Below, piece by piece: positions 9,001-15,254 of a DNA stretch of 64,000 bases; position 1 is the first letter of the stretch, and the number at the start of each line of letters is the position of its first letter. Origin of the DNA: an uncultured Bacteroidota bacterium (GTDB lineage Bacteria; Bacteroidota; Bacteroidia; 2-12-FULL-35-15); contig CAINDA010000035.1 in NCBI GenBank assembly GCA_903847205.1, positions 124,001-188,000 on the forward strand, given 5' to 3'. The position numbers were made by a program, and so were the translations under genes. The notes under the pieces are model-generated. The model did no database searches. It saw only the letters and a list, made by a program, of their open reading frames with translations, and was not told the DNA's origin.

Positions 9001-11278
9001 CAGTACCGCCTGTTGGAGCCAATGTTATAGCTCCAGTACTGCCTCCTGAGCAAACTACATTTGTAACAGTTGGATTAGAAACAATTGCAGCAGGCTGTGT
9101 TACAACAGCTGTTTTGGTTGAAACGCAGCCGTTAGCATCGGTGACCGACAGCGTGTAGGTTCCAGCTGTTAAATTGGAAATGCCCGCAGCCACAGATCCT
9201 CCAGGCGCCCAGGAGTATGTATATGGGCCATTTCCGCCGGTGACTGATGCCGATGCTGTGCCATTGTTTCCCAGAATACAGCTTACATTTGTTACAGTAA
9301 CAACCGTTGCAGGAGGTGGAGGTTGAGTAACAGTATAAGCACGGGGTAAAGTACAGCCATTAAAATCTTTTAAAGTAACCGAATATCCGAGTGCTGCTAA
9401 ATTTGTGATAGAGGCACTCGTCTGCCCGCCAGGAAGCCACGCATAAGTGTAAGGGGAAGTACCTCCATTAGGTGTTAAAGCAATTGCCCCTGTACTGCCT
9501 CCATTACAAAAAACATTTGTAATTACTGGTGAAACTGAAAGCGCGGCAACAGGCTGATTAATTGTAACAGAATTTGTAACAATACATCCATGTCCATCAT
9601 GAACAGTTACATTATATGTTCCTGCCGTTAAAGAGTTTATTGTCTGGCTTGTAGCCCCGCCTGGTGACCATAAATAGGTATATGGAGTTGTACCGCCGCT
9701 TGGATTTGCCTTGACGCTGCCGTTGTTTCCTCCAAAGCAGCTTACGTTAACCAGTCCGGTAAAACCAACTGCAAGAATAGCAGGCGATGCAATTACAGCC
9801 GATGAAGTTTTAAAACATCCTTTAGAATCAGTAGTTGTTAAGGTATAAGTGCCGACTGCCAAGCCGGAAATGCTGACTGTGTTAAAGCCGCCAGGCTGCC
9901 ATAAATAACTATAAGGCGGAGTGCCGCCAGAAGTCACCGCTCCTGCTGTTCCATTATTAAGTCCATTACAAGTTTGGATTGTGACGGCTGTACCGGCTGT
10001 TATTACCGCCGGCTGTGTTATGGAAGCGGAAGCGGAACCTGGACAGTTATTGTTATCTGTAACGTTCAAAATATAAGTTCCAATGGATAATCCTGCAGCA
10101 TTAGGAGAAGTTGGGCCTGAACTCCAATTATAAATATAGGATGTTCCTCCCCCAGTTACTGAGGAAGTAATTGCCCCGTCGGTACCTCCGAAACAGCTTA
10201 CATTTGCCGGAGTAAGAGTTACAACAATGGGTGAAGGCTGGGTTATAGTATATGTTCCTGTTACATAACAGAACTTAGCATCCTGCACGGTTAATGAATA
10301 GGTGCCAGCAGCCTGGCCCGATATGGTCGCGCTTGTTTGATGACCTGGAAGCCATTCGTAGGTATAAGGACCTCCCCCTCCTACAGCACCTACTGTTATT
10401 GAACCATTGGTTCCGCCCGGGCATGTAACATTTACAACTGGAGAAGGTATTGAAATAGAAAGCGCCGCTGGCTGGGTAATAGTTGCAGTAGTGCTGGTTG
10501 TACATCCTAAACTATTTGTGATTAATACAGTATGAGCACCCAACGAAAGGTTTGTTGCAGAACTGCTTGTTTGAGCAGGGACCGTATTCCAGGCATAGGT
10601 ATATGGATAATAGGAACCGCCGTTAATGGTAACAGTTGCAGTACCATTACTGCTTCCAAAACAACTTATCGGCGCACTATTAAGAACGACAGTACCGATA
10701 AACCCGACATAATTAATCCTAACCGTATTGGAAGCTGGGGGGCACGTTCCATTGCCGGTGGTTGTAAGGGTAAGTATAACAAATCCGGCCGCTACTTCAG
10801 CAGCAGTAGGGGTATATGTTCCTCCAGAAAGAGTCGAATTGTTCGGACTGAAAATGCCATTTCCCCCTGACCATAAGCCACCCAAAGCATTACTAACGGA
10901 ACCGTTTAATGTGGCAATATAAGTGGCAGGACTTTGATTGCAGACCGTTTGATTAGGTCCTGCAATTGCATGGGGATTACCCATAAATTTTATGACTGTT
11001 GTTGCTGCAGATGTTGCTGTGCAGCCAGAAGCATCAGTAACGGTCACGGTATATATTCCCTGACCTACAACTTGTGTCATCCCGGGATTAACGTTATTCC
11101 ATAAGTATGAGTAGGGTGCTGTTCCGCCAACTGTTGCAGCTGTTAGGGTAATACTATTTTGACCGGCACATATTACTGGATTTGTTGGGCCTACAGCAAC
11201 AGAAAACCCTGCACATTGTGAATACAAGTTCAGAGAAAAAATAACACTTAAAACTATTAAAAATAGTCTTTTACTCAT
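1..11278 (-). CDS. Giant SprB-like repeat adhesin, 3' end outside window
   Basis: The reading frame from the ATG at 11278 is open to the left edge (3759 complete codons), and both ends read as the same repeat type, so no frameshift is apparent. A signal peptide (MSKRLFLIVLSVIFSLNLYSQ) is followed by one repeat near residues 25-95. A distinct module near residues 100-180 contains GLWSGGNGIFSP. About 46 SprB-type repeats of roughly 77 residues follow. Each has a Cys followed by a Gly/Asn-rich stretch (such as SCFGSSNGTATV), then GGxxPYTYxW, then GTYTVTVTDxxGC, then a TITQP-like linker. SprB repeats occur in the mobile gliding adhesin of Flavobacterium, which is exported by the T9SS. I infer a secreted, surface-attached adhesin. 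The C-terminal sorting domain should lie just left of the window but cannot be seen. The family assignment is firm; the role in gliding, rather than plain adhesion, is inference. Confidence 0.92.
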   Translation of the reverse strand, partial: MSKRLFLIVLSVIFSLNLYSQCAGFSVAVGPTNPVICAGQNSITLTAATVGGTAPYSYLWNNVNPGMTQVVGQGIYTVTVTDASGCTATSAATTVIKFMGNPHAIAGPNQTVCNQSPATYIATLNGSVSNALGGLWSGGNGIFSPNNSTLSGGTYTPTAAEVAAGFVILTLTTTGNGTCPPASNTVRINYVGFIGTVVLNSAPISCFGSSNGTATVTINGGSYYPYTYAWNTVPAQTSSSATNLSLGAHTVLITNSLGCTTSTTATITQPAALSISIPSPVVNVTCPGGTNGSITVGAVGGGGPYTYEWLPGHQTSATISGQAAGTYSLTVQDAKFCYVTGTYTITQPSPIVVTLTPANVSCFGGTDGAITSSVTGGGTSYIYNWSSGPTSPNAAGLSIGTYILNVTDNNNCPGSASASITQPAVITAGTAVTIQTCNGLNNGTAGAVTSGGTPPYSYLWQPGGFNTVSISGLAVGTYTLTTTDSKGCFKTSSAVIASPAILAVGFTGLVNVSCFGGNNGSVKANPSGGTTPYTYLWSPGGATSQTINSLTAGTYNVTVHDGHGCIVTNSVTINQPVAALSVSPVITNVFCNGGSTGAIALTPNGGTSPYTYAWLPGGQTSASITNLAALGYSVTLKDFNGCTLPRAYTVTQPPPPATVVTVTNVSCILGNNGTASASVTGGNGPYTYSWAPGGSVAAGISNLTAGTYTLSVTDANGCVSTKTAVVTQPAAIVSNPTVTNVVCSGGSTGAITLAPTGGTGPYTYLWSQGNQTSSSITGLPLGVYSVIVKDFNGCQITSSFTITQLTLTIAVTPVNVACFGGNTGSASGVPAGGTPNYTYSWSPGGATSNSISNLTAGPYTLTVHDNLGCIASKTVTITQPPTPILANTTVTNPTCSGGNNGSILSAVSGGIPGYTYLWQPGGQTSASIINLAALTYTLTIKDLNGCKAIVNPIVAAPLAIVTTPTAVMVKGCYCRNNGSISLLVSGGSPGYTYKWMPGSETSSSVTNLTSGFYRVTVTDSHGCVKKDSSGVLQPPPLVAATAKTDIVCSYSSNGTASVFPSGGTPPYTYKWMPGGSTSSSISNLTAGTYIVTITDADTCHADSTAIIKAPLPLAISFVKTNVSCYGGNNGSITATASGGNIPTNYIYLWTPGGATSAAITNLTVGTYKLKITDKNSCVFIDSAIIIQPPVLTVSTTKTDVTCYHFNNGTGAALPSGGTSPYTYLWTGGQTSASVSGLSPGSYNVTVKDAKLCTATGIVLITEPSQLGVNFVGQVNVTGAGCSSGNNGSVGTAATGGTPGYIYSWSPGGATSAAISNLTPGIYTLTLHDNSGCVITKPDTIKQPSLLAAAVIVTPKTCSYLNDGKLTAAVSGGIPPYTYNWLPGPLTGITITNLASGTYSLTITDATGCTATASGIISATVPSALTVNILSQTNVNCFGSNTGAVSINTLTLGGTPNYTYSWAPPAFTTSARAGLTAGLYTVTVTDGNSCIATKNITITQPAAMLSLTTTQTNVSCNNGSIGNNGTITALPSGGAGGYTYNFTPPLSYVASATKASLAAGTYTVSVKDVNGCTAVAPTVTITQPSAPLTVGFSGQVNVKCKTAATGSVTASPAGGTAPYTYSWATGGGTSAARTNLAAGIYSVTVTDANSCVKSGTVTITEPAAVLASNVTAVNETCNGGSNGKAISIPTGGTGTYTYLWAGGAVTSTRINLPAGSYPVTVTDANLCTAAGNAVITEPGPLGINFTPKTNADCFGGNDGAVSAFLTGGDIVNYTYLWQPGGVTLNSLHNLTAGTYTLTITQQNGCSKKDSVVISQPAILSVAPVSTPALCNGSATGALTSAPSGGTPPYNYLWITPAPIMLTTQNLSNLFAGTYSLTVTDSKQCTVITTVAVTQPVPIVITTAVTNSGCGLPTGSASVASLSGGVAPFTYFWSPGGITSMAYNNIVANHYTVLVTDHNGCSALKSAIVNDAAAPVLSISSYTNVDCNNNATGAATVNAVGGVGVYSYVWAPYGGTNASATGLISGSYPTYDTTYTVTVTTSPNGCKASAVVHISQPPPILAIVDSISNVTCIGGSNGAARASAFGGTPGFIYHWLPGSATGSSIAGLSAATDTIKVTDAHGCIKKTSFTITQPLTGISVSTTVALVSCFGLSDGALNSTDASGENGAPFTYSWMPGSLVGKSQSGLPAASYTLTITDAKGCSVTNAPSVIPQPGVLSVSFSPQKNVTCFGGSDGADTASVSGGTPGYLYSWVPAEPPTAGCDSLNAGTHTLTVTDLNGCKAISSVIITEPAKVTTGLTKTDETCNYLNNGTASSSPAGGTAGYVYLWQPGALTSAAIAGLSSGNYALTVADSKGCLSNVDTVKISEPSPLGISFSGQTNVSCFGGNNGALTGLGSGGTPGYSYYWLASLPLTSSISGLIAGTYTLTLTDVNSCVLKDSITVTQPAAPLSISLSFSPVLCNGGATGSVSSLASGGTGPYDYKWMPGNFNAQNLSNLAAGKYIVTATDFNGCSVKDSITVTQPNSLALATSSTNSNCSLANGKALVSVLGGVKPFSYQWQPYGGVYDSALALLSGTYTVIVTDSNACTASKTVIVNDNASPSAVVSSISYVTCNGGSDGTAAVTVFGGTGPFTYYWLPSGRTDAAITGLFPGFDTVIVTDVHMCSSLPAISAEIIEPPPISITVTSNMVSCFGGNDGGASAAVSGGTPGYTYQWLPGIITGLTISGLSASTDTLKVTDAHSCVKKDTFLISQPSAPLSAVLSNTSVSCYGGSNGSVSAIAAGGTSPYNYSWMPGNGNGSTDYGLSIGTFTLTLTDSKGCSLIDSASVAQPSKVILAVDSIDSKCSFSNGKASVFASGGKPSYTYQWMPYGGVNDTASALMAGLYTVRVTDSNGCIAAKSVTVNNRASPAAVVYSASNVTCNGFSNGVARSAVTGVAPPYKYLWQPSGGTDSTASGLAPGSYTLTVTDSNLCQSQPAVSPQITEPYPILVFTATTTVSCFGGSNGSATVTAAGGMPGYTYLWSDGSTGLTLSNLSANTYNVQVKDTQNAGAPTCASTASFDITEPSAPLSAVESAIPVSCFGGADGKVSSAPSGGTPPYNFSWMPGGFIGPNIASLSIGTYTVTIVDSRGCSFIDSAVVTQPSALVLVPTSINSNCSFANGKASVIVSGGIPPYTYLWSPAGGTDSAASSLLAGPYGVAVNDSNACPASAMVTVNDNPGPTAVISTVTNVTCYGVSDGTATVTPAGAAVPFTYIWTSGGTNVIETGLNPGIDTVIVIDANLCQSLPVVSPLITQPFPLVINVTTKDVSCFGMSDGTASAIIAGGTPGYSYQWSASGAVTSGVNGLSANTYTLQVRDTNSCLQTASFIISQPAVLTSLMSSTYANVKCFGGSDGQALVSVSGGTPVYNYNWSPSGGNGPIGTGLLAGNDTVTITDFNGCVTSSFVTIIEPSLPVTATASVSKLNCFGDADGSIGISISGGTPGYSFQWTPVVSASDTAFGLPAGNYSILVSDTNNCQANIFVTIVQPPALTGNLVSVNPSCSLSNGSVNSQISGGTPPYAYLWLPSTSSYSGINSLGSGLYTFKVTDSLNCSITLSSNLIGVSGPSAAISSSQNVSCFGGIDGSATVNITNGTAPFSISWLPYGGSNLTASALTAGTFTVNVTDAAGCAAAPDSTVLNEPVQIGVTVLSVTNVLCHGGNNGAAAVAVTGGTGNVYTYSWSPVNSSLSSDANLTAGTYTVNVTDQKNCVQSISVNVFEPPLLISS
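1200..4930 (-). repeat. Higher-order repeat of ~927 bp (four SprB repeats per unit)
   Basis: Within the giant gene, recognisable repeat subtypes recur every fourth repeat. One with a Cys-Ser-phenylalanine/leucine-Ala/Ser-Asn-Gly-Lys-Ala motif lies near 1806, 2735 and 3661. One with a Ser/Thr-Asp-Thr or Asn-Thr-Tyr variant lies near 1225, 2160, 3075 and 4930. One preceding an LCQSQPA-like stretch lies near 1428, 2353 and 3280. Spacings are about 913-935 bp, close to four times the 232-bp single repeat. The repeats to the right (5.8-10.5 kb) do not show this fourfold order as clearly by eye. Confidence 0.7.
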
Positions 11279-11667
11279 AGCTGCAATTTTGTTGTTTTAC
11301 GCCAAATGTAGGCAAAAGTTACTATATTAAAAGCTTTTATAACTTTAAATAAATCAAGGCTTTGCTCAAAAAAAACGAATAAAATATCGATGAAAACATA
11401 TCCTGCAAATTGAGCTCCGAAAAGCAGTCATTTGAAGATGAAACATGTTTAATTGCTTATAAATATATTTTTTTGACATCCTATGTTTTTCAGATAGGAG
11501 CAATTTGAATATTAATTGAAACTGTCTTTAACTAATTAATTGATCACTAAGTCAGACAAGACCAGAATAAAATTTCCGGATACCTTGTTAACTAATGATG
11601 AAAATTTATTTTGCAGGGGGATAAAGCGGCTTTTTTTTTCGTTGAATTTACGGAGGTAAATAAATAT
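11279..11667. other. Gene-free stretch of 389 nt
   Basis: This AT-rich spacer separates the 5' end of the giant adhesin gene from the 3' end of the exported protein gene to its right; both genes are on the minus strand. Apart from the -7 element at 11303-11310, I see no ORF, RNA or strong hairpin. Confidence 0.6.
11303..11310 (-). promoter_or_regulatory. Possible -7 promoter element for the giant adhesin
   Basis: The minus strand reads TACATTTG here, matching the Bacteroidota -7 consensus TAnnTTTG, 25 nt upstream of the ATG at 11278. No TTTG box is visible 17-19 bp further upstream, so this is only half supported. Confidence 0.35.
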
Positions 11668-12237
11668 TTAATCATCCTTTTTTCTCTTGCTCATGGCCAT
11701 GAATGCGGTATATAAGCCCGGATCATTTTTTAAAAGCATTTCCATATTTTTAGAATTAAAATCATAAATTTTAGTGGTCTTGGTATCAAAAAGAAACTGC
11801 CTTAATTCATCAACTGTATTGCCCATGCCGCCAACGGTCATTGGGTCAAAGAAACCAACACTTGTTCTGATTACTGCTGTGAAGTGACATAATGTGCCGA
11901 TTACATTGAGTCTGTTAAAAGTTTTATTGAAATTAATGTAAACAGAACGGTTCTGACTATAACCCCAAAGGGCAGCAGATTCAACCTTTTGCTCTTTGCC
12001 GGAAGAATCTTTATATGTAAAGTATTTCTGTTCGGCTGCCTCTTTAATAAAATCAATTTCATTTTTAGGGACACTGGAAATAATCGATAATTTACTTAAC
12101 GGATTGTTCTGTTTAAACTGATCTGCTGTTAAAAAAACACCTTCGGTGAACTCATAATCATGGGTATAGGCTGTTAAACCGTCCTGTGCGAGACAAGACA
12201 TTGAAATAATTGAAAAAATGCACGCTAATTTTCTCAT
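11668..12237 (-). CDS. Exported protein of unknown function (189 aa)
   Basis: I do not recognise this family. The first 18 residues (MRKLACIFSIISMSCLAQ) look like a Sec signal peptide ending in A-Q, so the product should reach the periplasm or outer surface. The mature part is mixed alpha/beta in appearance, has no TM segment and ends in a basic and acidic tail (KRKKDD). One segment around residues 120-140 is glycine-rich (VGFFDPMTVGGMGNTVDEL). The next gene to the left is the giant adhesin, 390 nt away, so an operon is not obvious. A good -33/-7 promoter lies immediately against the start codon. Function is unknown. Confidence 0.75.
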   Translation of the reverse strand: MRKLACIFSIISMSCLAQDGLTAYTHDYEFTEGVFLTADQFKQNNPLSKLSIISSVPKNEIDFIKEAAEQKYFTYKDSSGKEQKVESAALWGYSQNRSVYINFNKTFNRLNVIGTLCHFTAVIRTSVGFFDPMTVGGMGNTVDELRQFLFDTKTTKIYDFNSKNMEMLLKNDPGLYTAFMAMSKRKKDD

Positions 12238-12238
12238 T

Positions 12239-12267
12239 CAAAATTAATTTTGATTATAAAGGGCAAA
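12239..12267 (-). promoter_or_regulatory. Promoter abutting the start of the 189-aa protein gene
   Basis: On the minus strand a TTTG box (12267-12264) is followed after 17 bp by TAATTTTG (12246-12239), the Bacteroidota -33/-7 pattern. The -7 box ends 1 nt before the ATG at 12237, so transcription would begin at or inside the start codon. Confidence 0.5.
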
Positions 12268-12446
12268 ATGATTAACTCTTTTCCATGCAGGACTTAAATC
12301 AAAACAGAGAAAATAATTTCCATAGTATAAAGTTACTTGCTACTTTCATTTAAGTAAAGCTTTTTACTTTTACATTTTTAAATTTTGTCCTTCTCAAAAG
12401 GTTGATAAAGGCTGAAAATTGATAATTTTACATTGTAAAAATTATT

Positions 12447-12719
12447 ATGAATAAAAAAATCAAAATACTAGGCATTGTTTCTATTATTGTTGGAAGTATC
12501 ACCGCATTACTGTGTATTCTGCCTATAGCACGAGGGCTGTTTATTGCTCTGCCATTGGGTTTTACAGGCATGGTTTGTTCGGGCATTTACGTTTTTATTG
12601 ATACTAAAAACCAAATCGGCAGCAAAAAGTTTACACCCGGAATTATTGGTATGCTCTTGAGTTCGGCTCCTGTATTACTTATTATAGCCTTTACAATCAT
12701 TAATTATTTTAAACATTAA
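12447..12719 (+). CDS. Small membrane protein (90 aa), unknown function
   Basis: I do not recognise the family. The protein is mostly hydrophobic, with three likely membrane segments at about residues 7-25, 30-52 and 66-86. A short basic loop between the second and third segments contains DTKNQIGSKK. This layout resembles small DUF4190-type membrane proteins, but the similarity is only general. The stop codon lies 4 nt before the ATG of the UbiA-family gene, so the two are probably cotranscribed. Whether they function together is unknown. Confidence 0.7.
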   Translation: MNKKIKILGIVSIIVGSITALLCILPIARGLFIALPLGFTGMVCSGIYVFIDTKNQIGSKKFTPGIIGMLLSSAPVLLIIAFTIINYFKH

Positions 12720-12723
12720 TCAA

Positions 12724-13602
12724 ATGGAAATAACTGCAGCATCAGGTAAAACATTCAGTAATTATTTATCATTGGTAAAATTCAGCCATACTATATTTGC
12801 CCTTCCTTTTGCTGTAATCGGTTATTTTCTGGCAATTCATTTTACTTCTGCGGAATTCAATATCAGGTTATTTGCTCTGGTAGTTTTATGTATGGTATTT
12901 GCAAGAAGTGCTGCAATGGCTTTCAACCGCTATATCGACAGAAAAATTGATGAGCAGAATGCAAGAACTGCAGTGCGAGAAATTCCGGCAGGTACAGTAA
13001 AACCACAGTCGGCATTAATATTTGTTATTATCAACTGCTTATTATTTATAATGGTAACGTATTTTATAAACAGCATCTGCTTTTATTTATCACCCGTTGC
13101 ACTGGCTGTAGTATTGGGTTACAGTTTTACAAAAAGATTTACTGCCTTGTGCCATGTGATTTTAGGCATCGGTTTATCATTGGCCCCTATAGGCGCTTAC
13201 CTTGCTGTTACCGGGAAATTTGATTTACTTCCTTTGCTTTTTTCATTCGCGGTTTTATTCTGGGTAAGCGGTTTTGACATTATTTATGCACTGCAGGATG
13301 AAGAATTCGACAAATCAAAAAATTTGAAATCAATACCTGTCTGGCTGGGCAAAAAAGGCGCCTTGATGTTATCAAATGTATTTCATTTCATCAGTGCTTC
13401 CTTTGTTATTTCTGCCGGTTTTTATGCAGCTTTTAATTTCTGGTATTGGATAGGTGTTTTGTTTTTTTCGGGGCTTCTCATCTATCAGCATACTCTTGTG
13501 AAACCAAATGATTTAAGCAAAGTTAACCTTGCCTTTTTTACTACTAACGGGATTGCGAGTGTTGTATTTGCAGTATTTGTTTTGATTGGTTTATATTTCT
13601 AA
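12724..13602 (+). CDS. UbiA-family prenyltransferase (putative 4-hydroxybenzoate/MqnP type)
   Basis: This is an intramembrane aromatic prenyltransferase of about the usual length (292 aa) with eight to nine hydrophobic segments. The two Asp-rich motifs that bind the magnesium-prenyl diphosphate are visible: NRYIDRKIDEQNART near residues 68-83 and YALQDEEFDKSKNLKS near 190-206. Members of this subgroup in organisms without ubiquinone are usually assigned to menaquinone synthesis (MqnP-like). That assignment is from family knowledge and is not proven here, since no other menaquinone gene is in the window. It sits 4 nt after a small membrane protein gene and 49 nt before a SanA-like gene, so the three may form one transcript. 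Confidence 0.85.
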   Translation: MEITAASGKTFSNYLSLVKFSHTIFALPFAVIGYFLAIHFTSAEFNIRLFALVVLCMVFARSAAMAFNRYIDRKIDEQNARTAVREIPAGTVKPQSALIFVIINCLLFIMVTYFINSICFYLSPVALAVVLGYSFTKRFTALCHVILGIGLSLAPIGAYLAVTGKFDLLPLLFSFAVLFWVSGFDIIYALQDEEFDKSKNLKSIPVWLGKKGALMLSNVFHFISASFVISAGFYAAFNFWYWIGVLFFSGLLIYQHTLVKPNDLSKVNLAFFTTNGIASVVFAVFVLIGLYF

Positions 13603-13651
13603 ATCTTCCTCTCTTCATTTCCGCGAAGGAGAGAAAATTTCTGTTCAAAAA

Positions 13652-14320
13652 ATGCTGAATCGAATAAAAAAAATCTCTATAAAAAAAGCAGGTATGCTGG
13701 TATTTTTTCTTTTAACGGCAGCAGGCATTGCTATTGTTTCAAGCAATTATTGGATAATCAAAAGTACCCGGAACCAATTGTTTTCGGAGCTCGATAAAAC
13801 TCCAGGCAATGATATCGGAATATTATTAGGTACAGGCAAAACATTACGCAGCGGCGATGAAAATTTATTTTTCAAATACCGTATTGAAGCTGCTTCCGCT
13901 TTATTTAAAGCAGGAAAAATAAAACACATTATTGTAAGCGGGGATAATCATAAAAAAGAATACGATGAGGCATCTGACATGTGTGATGCATTGATTGCGC
14001 AAGGAGTTCCGGACAGCTGTATTACCCTTGATTATGCAGGCTTCAGGACACTTGACTCAATGGTGCGCTGCCTGAAAATATTCGGACAAAAAAAAGCGAC
14101 AGTTATTTCTCAGGCGTTTCATAACCAGCGGGCGGTGTTTATCGGCAATTATTATGATATGGATGTTGTTGGTTTTAATGCGAAAGATGTTCCGAAACAG
14201 TTTTCTTTAAAAACGAGAGTACGTGAATATTTCGCGAAATTTAAAGCTGTTTTGGATTTGTATGTAATGCATACAAAGCCCAAATTTTTGGGTGAAGAAA
14301 TTAAAATAAAAGTTAATTAG
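13652..14320 (+). CDS. SanA/YdcF-like DUF218 membrane protein
   Basis: The protein has one N-terminal membrane anchor (residues about 12-34 from this start). A DUF218 fold follows, with the typical GILLGTG, HIIVSGDN and ATVISQAFHNQRAVFIG motifs. E. coli SanA (239 aa, vancomycin sensitivity and envelope permeability) is the closest described relative I can name. I chose the ATG at 13652. The open frame extends upstream to a TTG at 13586, but those 22 residues overlap the UbiA-family gene and look unlike a membrane-protein N-terminus. Catalytic activity of the family is poorly defined; a role at the cell envelope is inferred. Confidence 0.82.
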   Translation: MLNRIKKISIKKAGMLVFFLLTAAGIAIVSSNYWIIKSTRNQLFSELDKTPGNDIGILLGTGKTLRSGDENLFFKYRIEAASALFKAGKIKHIIVSGDNHKKEYDEASDMCDALIAQGVPDSCITLDYAGFRTLDSMVRCLKIFGQKKATVISQAFHNQRAVFIGNYYDMDVVGFNAKDVPKQFSLKTRVREYFAKFKAVLDLYVMHTKPKFLGEEIKIKVN

Positions 14321-14377
14321 TTTCTATTTAGGAGGTGGAAAATCAGCCACGAATTGCACTAATTCAATCCAGCCTTA

Positions 14378-15154
14378 TCAAACAATCCTTTTCAAGAGCC
14401 TTAATCGGTGGGAATAATTTTTTTTATCATTATTAAAAATCCCCTGGTGGTCAAAGCCGTCGATACGTACTTTGCCCGAGGCATGAATTATTTTATTGTC
14501 ACTCATCACAATACCAACATGAACAATTTTTCCTTCCTCATTATCAAAAAAAGCTAAATCGCCTTCTTCTGCTTCTTCCACAAAACTTAATGTTTCGCCC
14601 TGCTCCGCCTGCTGGTATGCATCCCGTTTTAATTTTACTCCGTTCAGTTTATAAACCATTTGTGTAAGGCCGGAACAGTCGATCCCGAAAGGGGTTTTGC
14701 CTCCCCATAAATAAGGAGTATTCAAAAACATCATTGCGGTTTCAATAATCGCAGTTTTATCAAAAGGCAGCAGACCAGTGATAGAATCACCGCTGTAGGC
14801 ATAGCTTTGGTTTTCAACTGCGCATTCTCCTTTATAAAAATTGGGAAGGGTGCTGCCAATAACTATCGGAAAAATCATTGCTGTTTTATTGTCAGTAATA
14901 ATCTGAACGAGTTCATTACTGAAATAATTTTCTGCAGTATTCAGAATATCAAAAGTATGTTTCTCGATTGGTAAAAATTGTTTTTTATCAATCCAGCATT
15001 CGTAATTATCATAAGCAGTTTTTATCAAGCACCAGCCGCCCTGCCCTTCCAAAATATGAAAATGCTCACCGAACAAAAGCTGTGTAACCATTTCACTTCT
15101 GTCGGAAGGTTCCTTTCTGCAAGGCACTATGCTTAAATTACAAACTCCGAACAT
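14378..15154 (-). CDS. NlpC/P60 peptidoglycan hydrolase with SH3-like N-terminus
   Basis: The C-terminal half (about residues 138-258) is an NlpC/P60 cysteine peptidase. The catalytic Cys sits in GIDCSGLTQMVY, the His in VHVGIV and the third polar position near IIHASG. The N-terminal half resembles bacterial SH3 domains (residues about 5-60 and 70-125), which usually bind cell wall. Such enzymes cleave gamma-D-Glu to diamino acid bonds in muropeptides. No signal peptide is visible, so, like Bacteroides BT_1314-type or YkfC-like enzymes, it may act on recycled peptides in the cytoplasm; that is inference. It lies downstream of the thiolase gene but is separated from it by an inverted repeat. 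Confidence 0.85.
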   Translation of the reverse strand: MFGVCNLSIVPCRKEPSDRSEMVTQLLFGEHFHILEGQGGWCLIKTAYDNYECWIDKKQFLPIEKHTFDILNTAENYFSNELVQIITDNKTAMIFPIVIGSTLPNFYKGECAVENQSYAYSGDSITGLLPFDKTAIIETAMMFLNTPYLWGGKTPFGIDCSGLTQMVYKLNGVKLKRDAYQQAEQGETLSFVEEAEEGDLAFFDNEEGKIVHVGIVMSDNKIIHASGKVRIDGFDHQGIFNNDKKNYSHRLRLLKRIV

Positions 15155-15176
15155 TTTTTTAAAGTATTATTTAAAA

Positions 15177-15237
15177 AGTATTAAGTATTAAGTACTCGGT
15201 AATTATATTTTGTAAACAGTACTTAATACCTAATACT
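15177..15237. repeat. 20-bp inverted repeat between thiolase and NlpC/P60 genes
   Basis: Arms at 15177-15196 and 15218-15237 match in 19 of 20 positions and flank a 21-nt AT-rich loop. The arms are built from short repeats of the type AGTATTA. The hairpin lies just past the thiolase stop, so it could act as a terminator, but no clear U-run follows. Confidence 0.6.
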
Positions 15238-15254
15238 CTATATTTTGTACTTAT

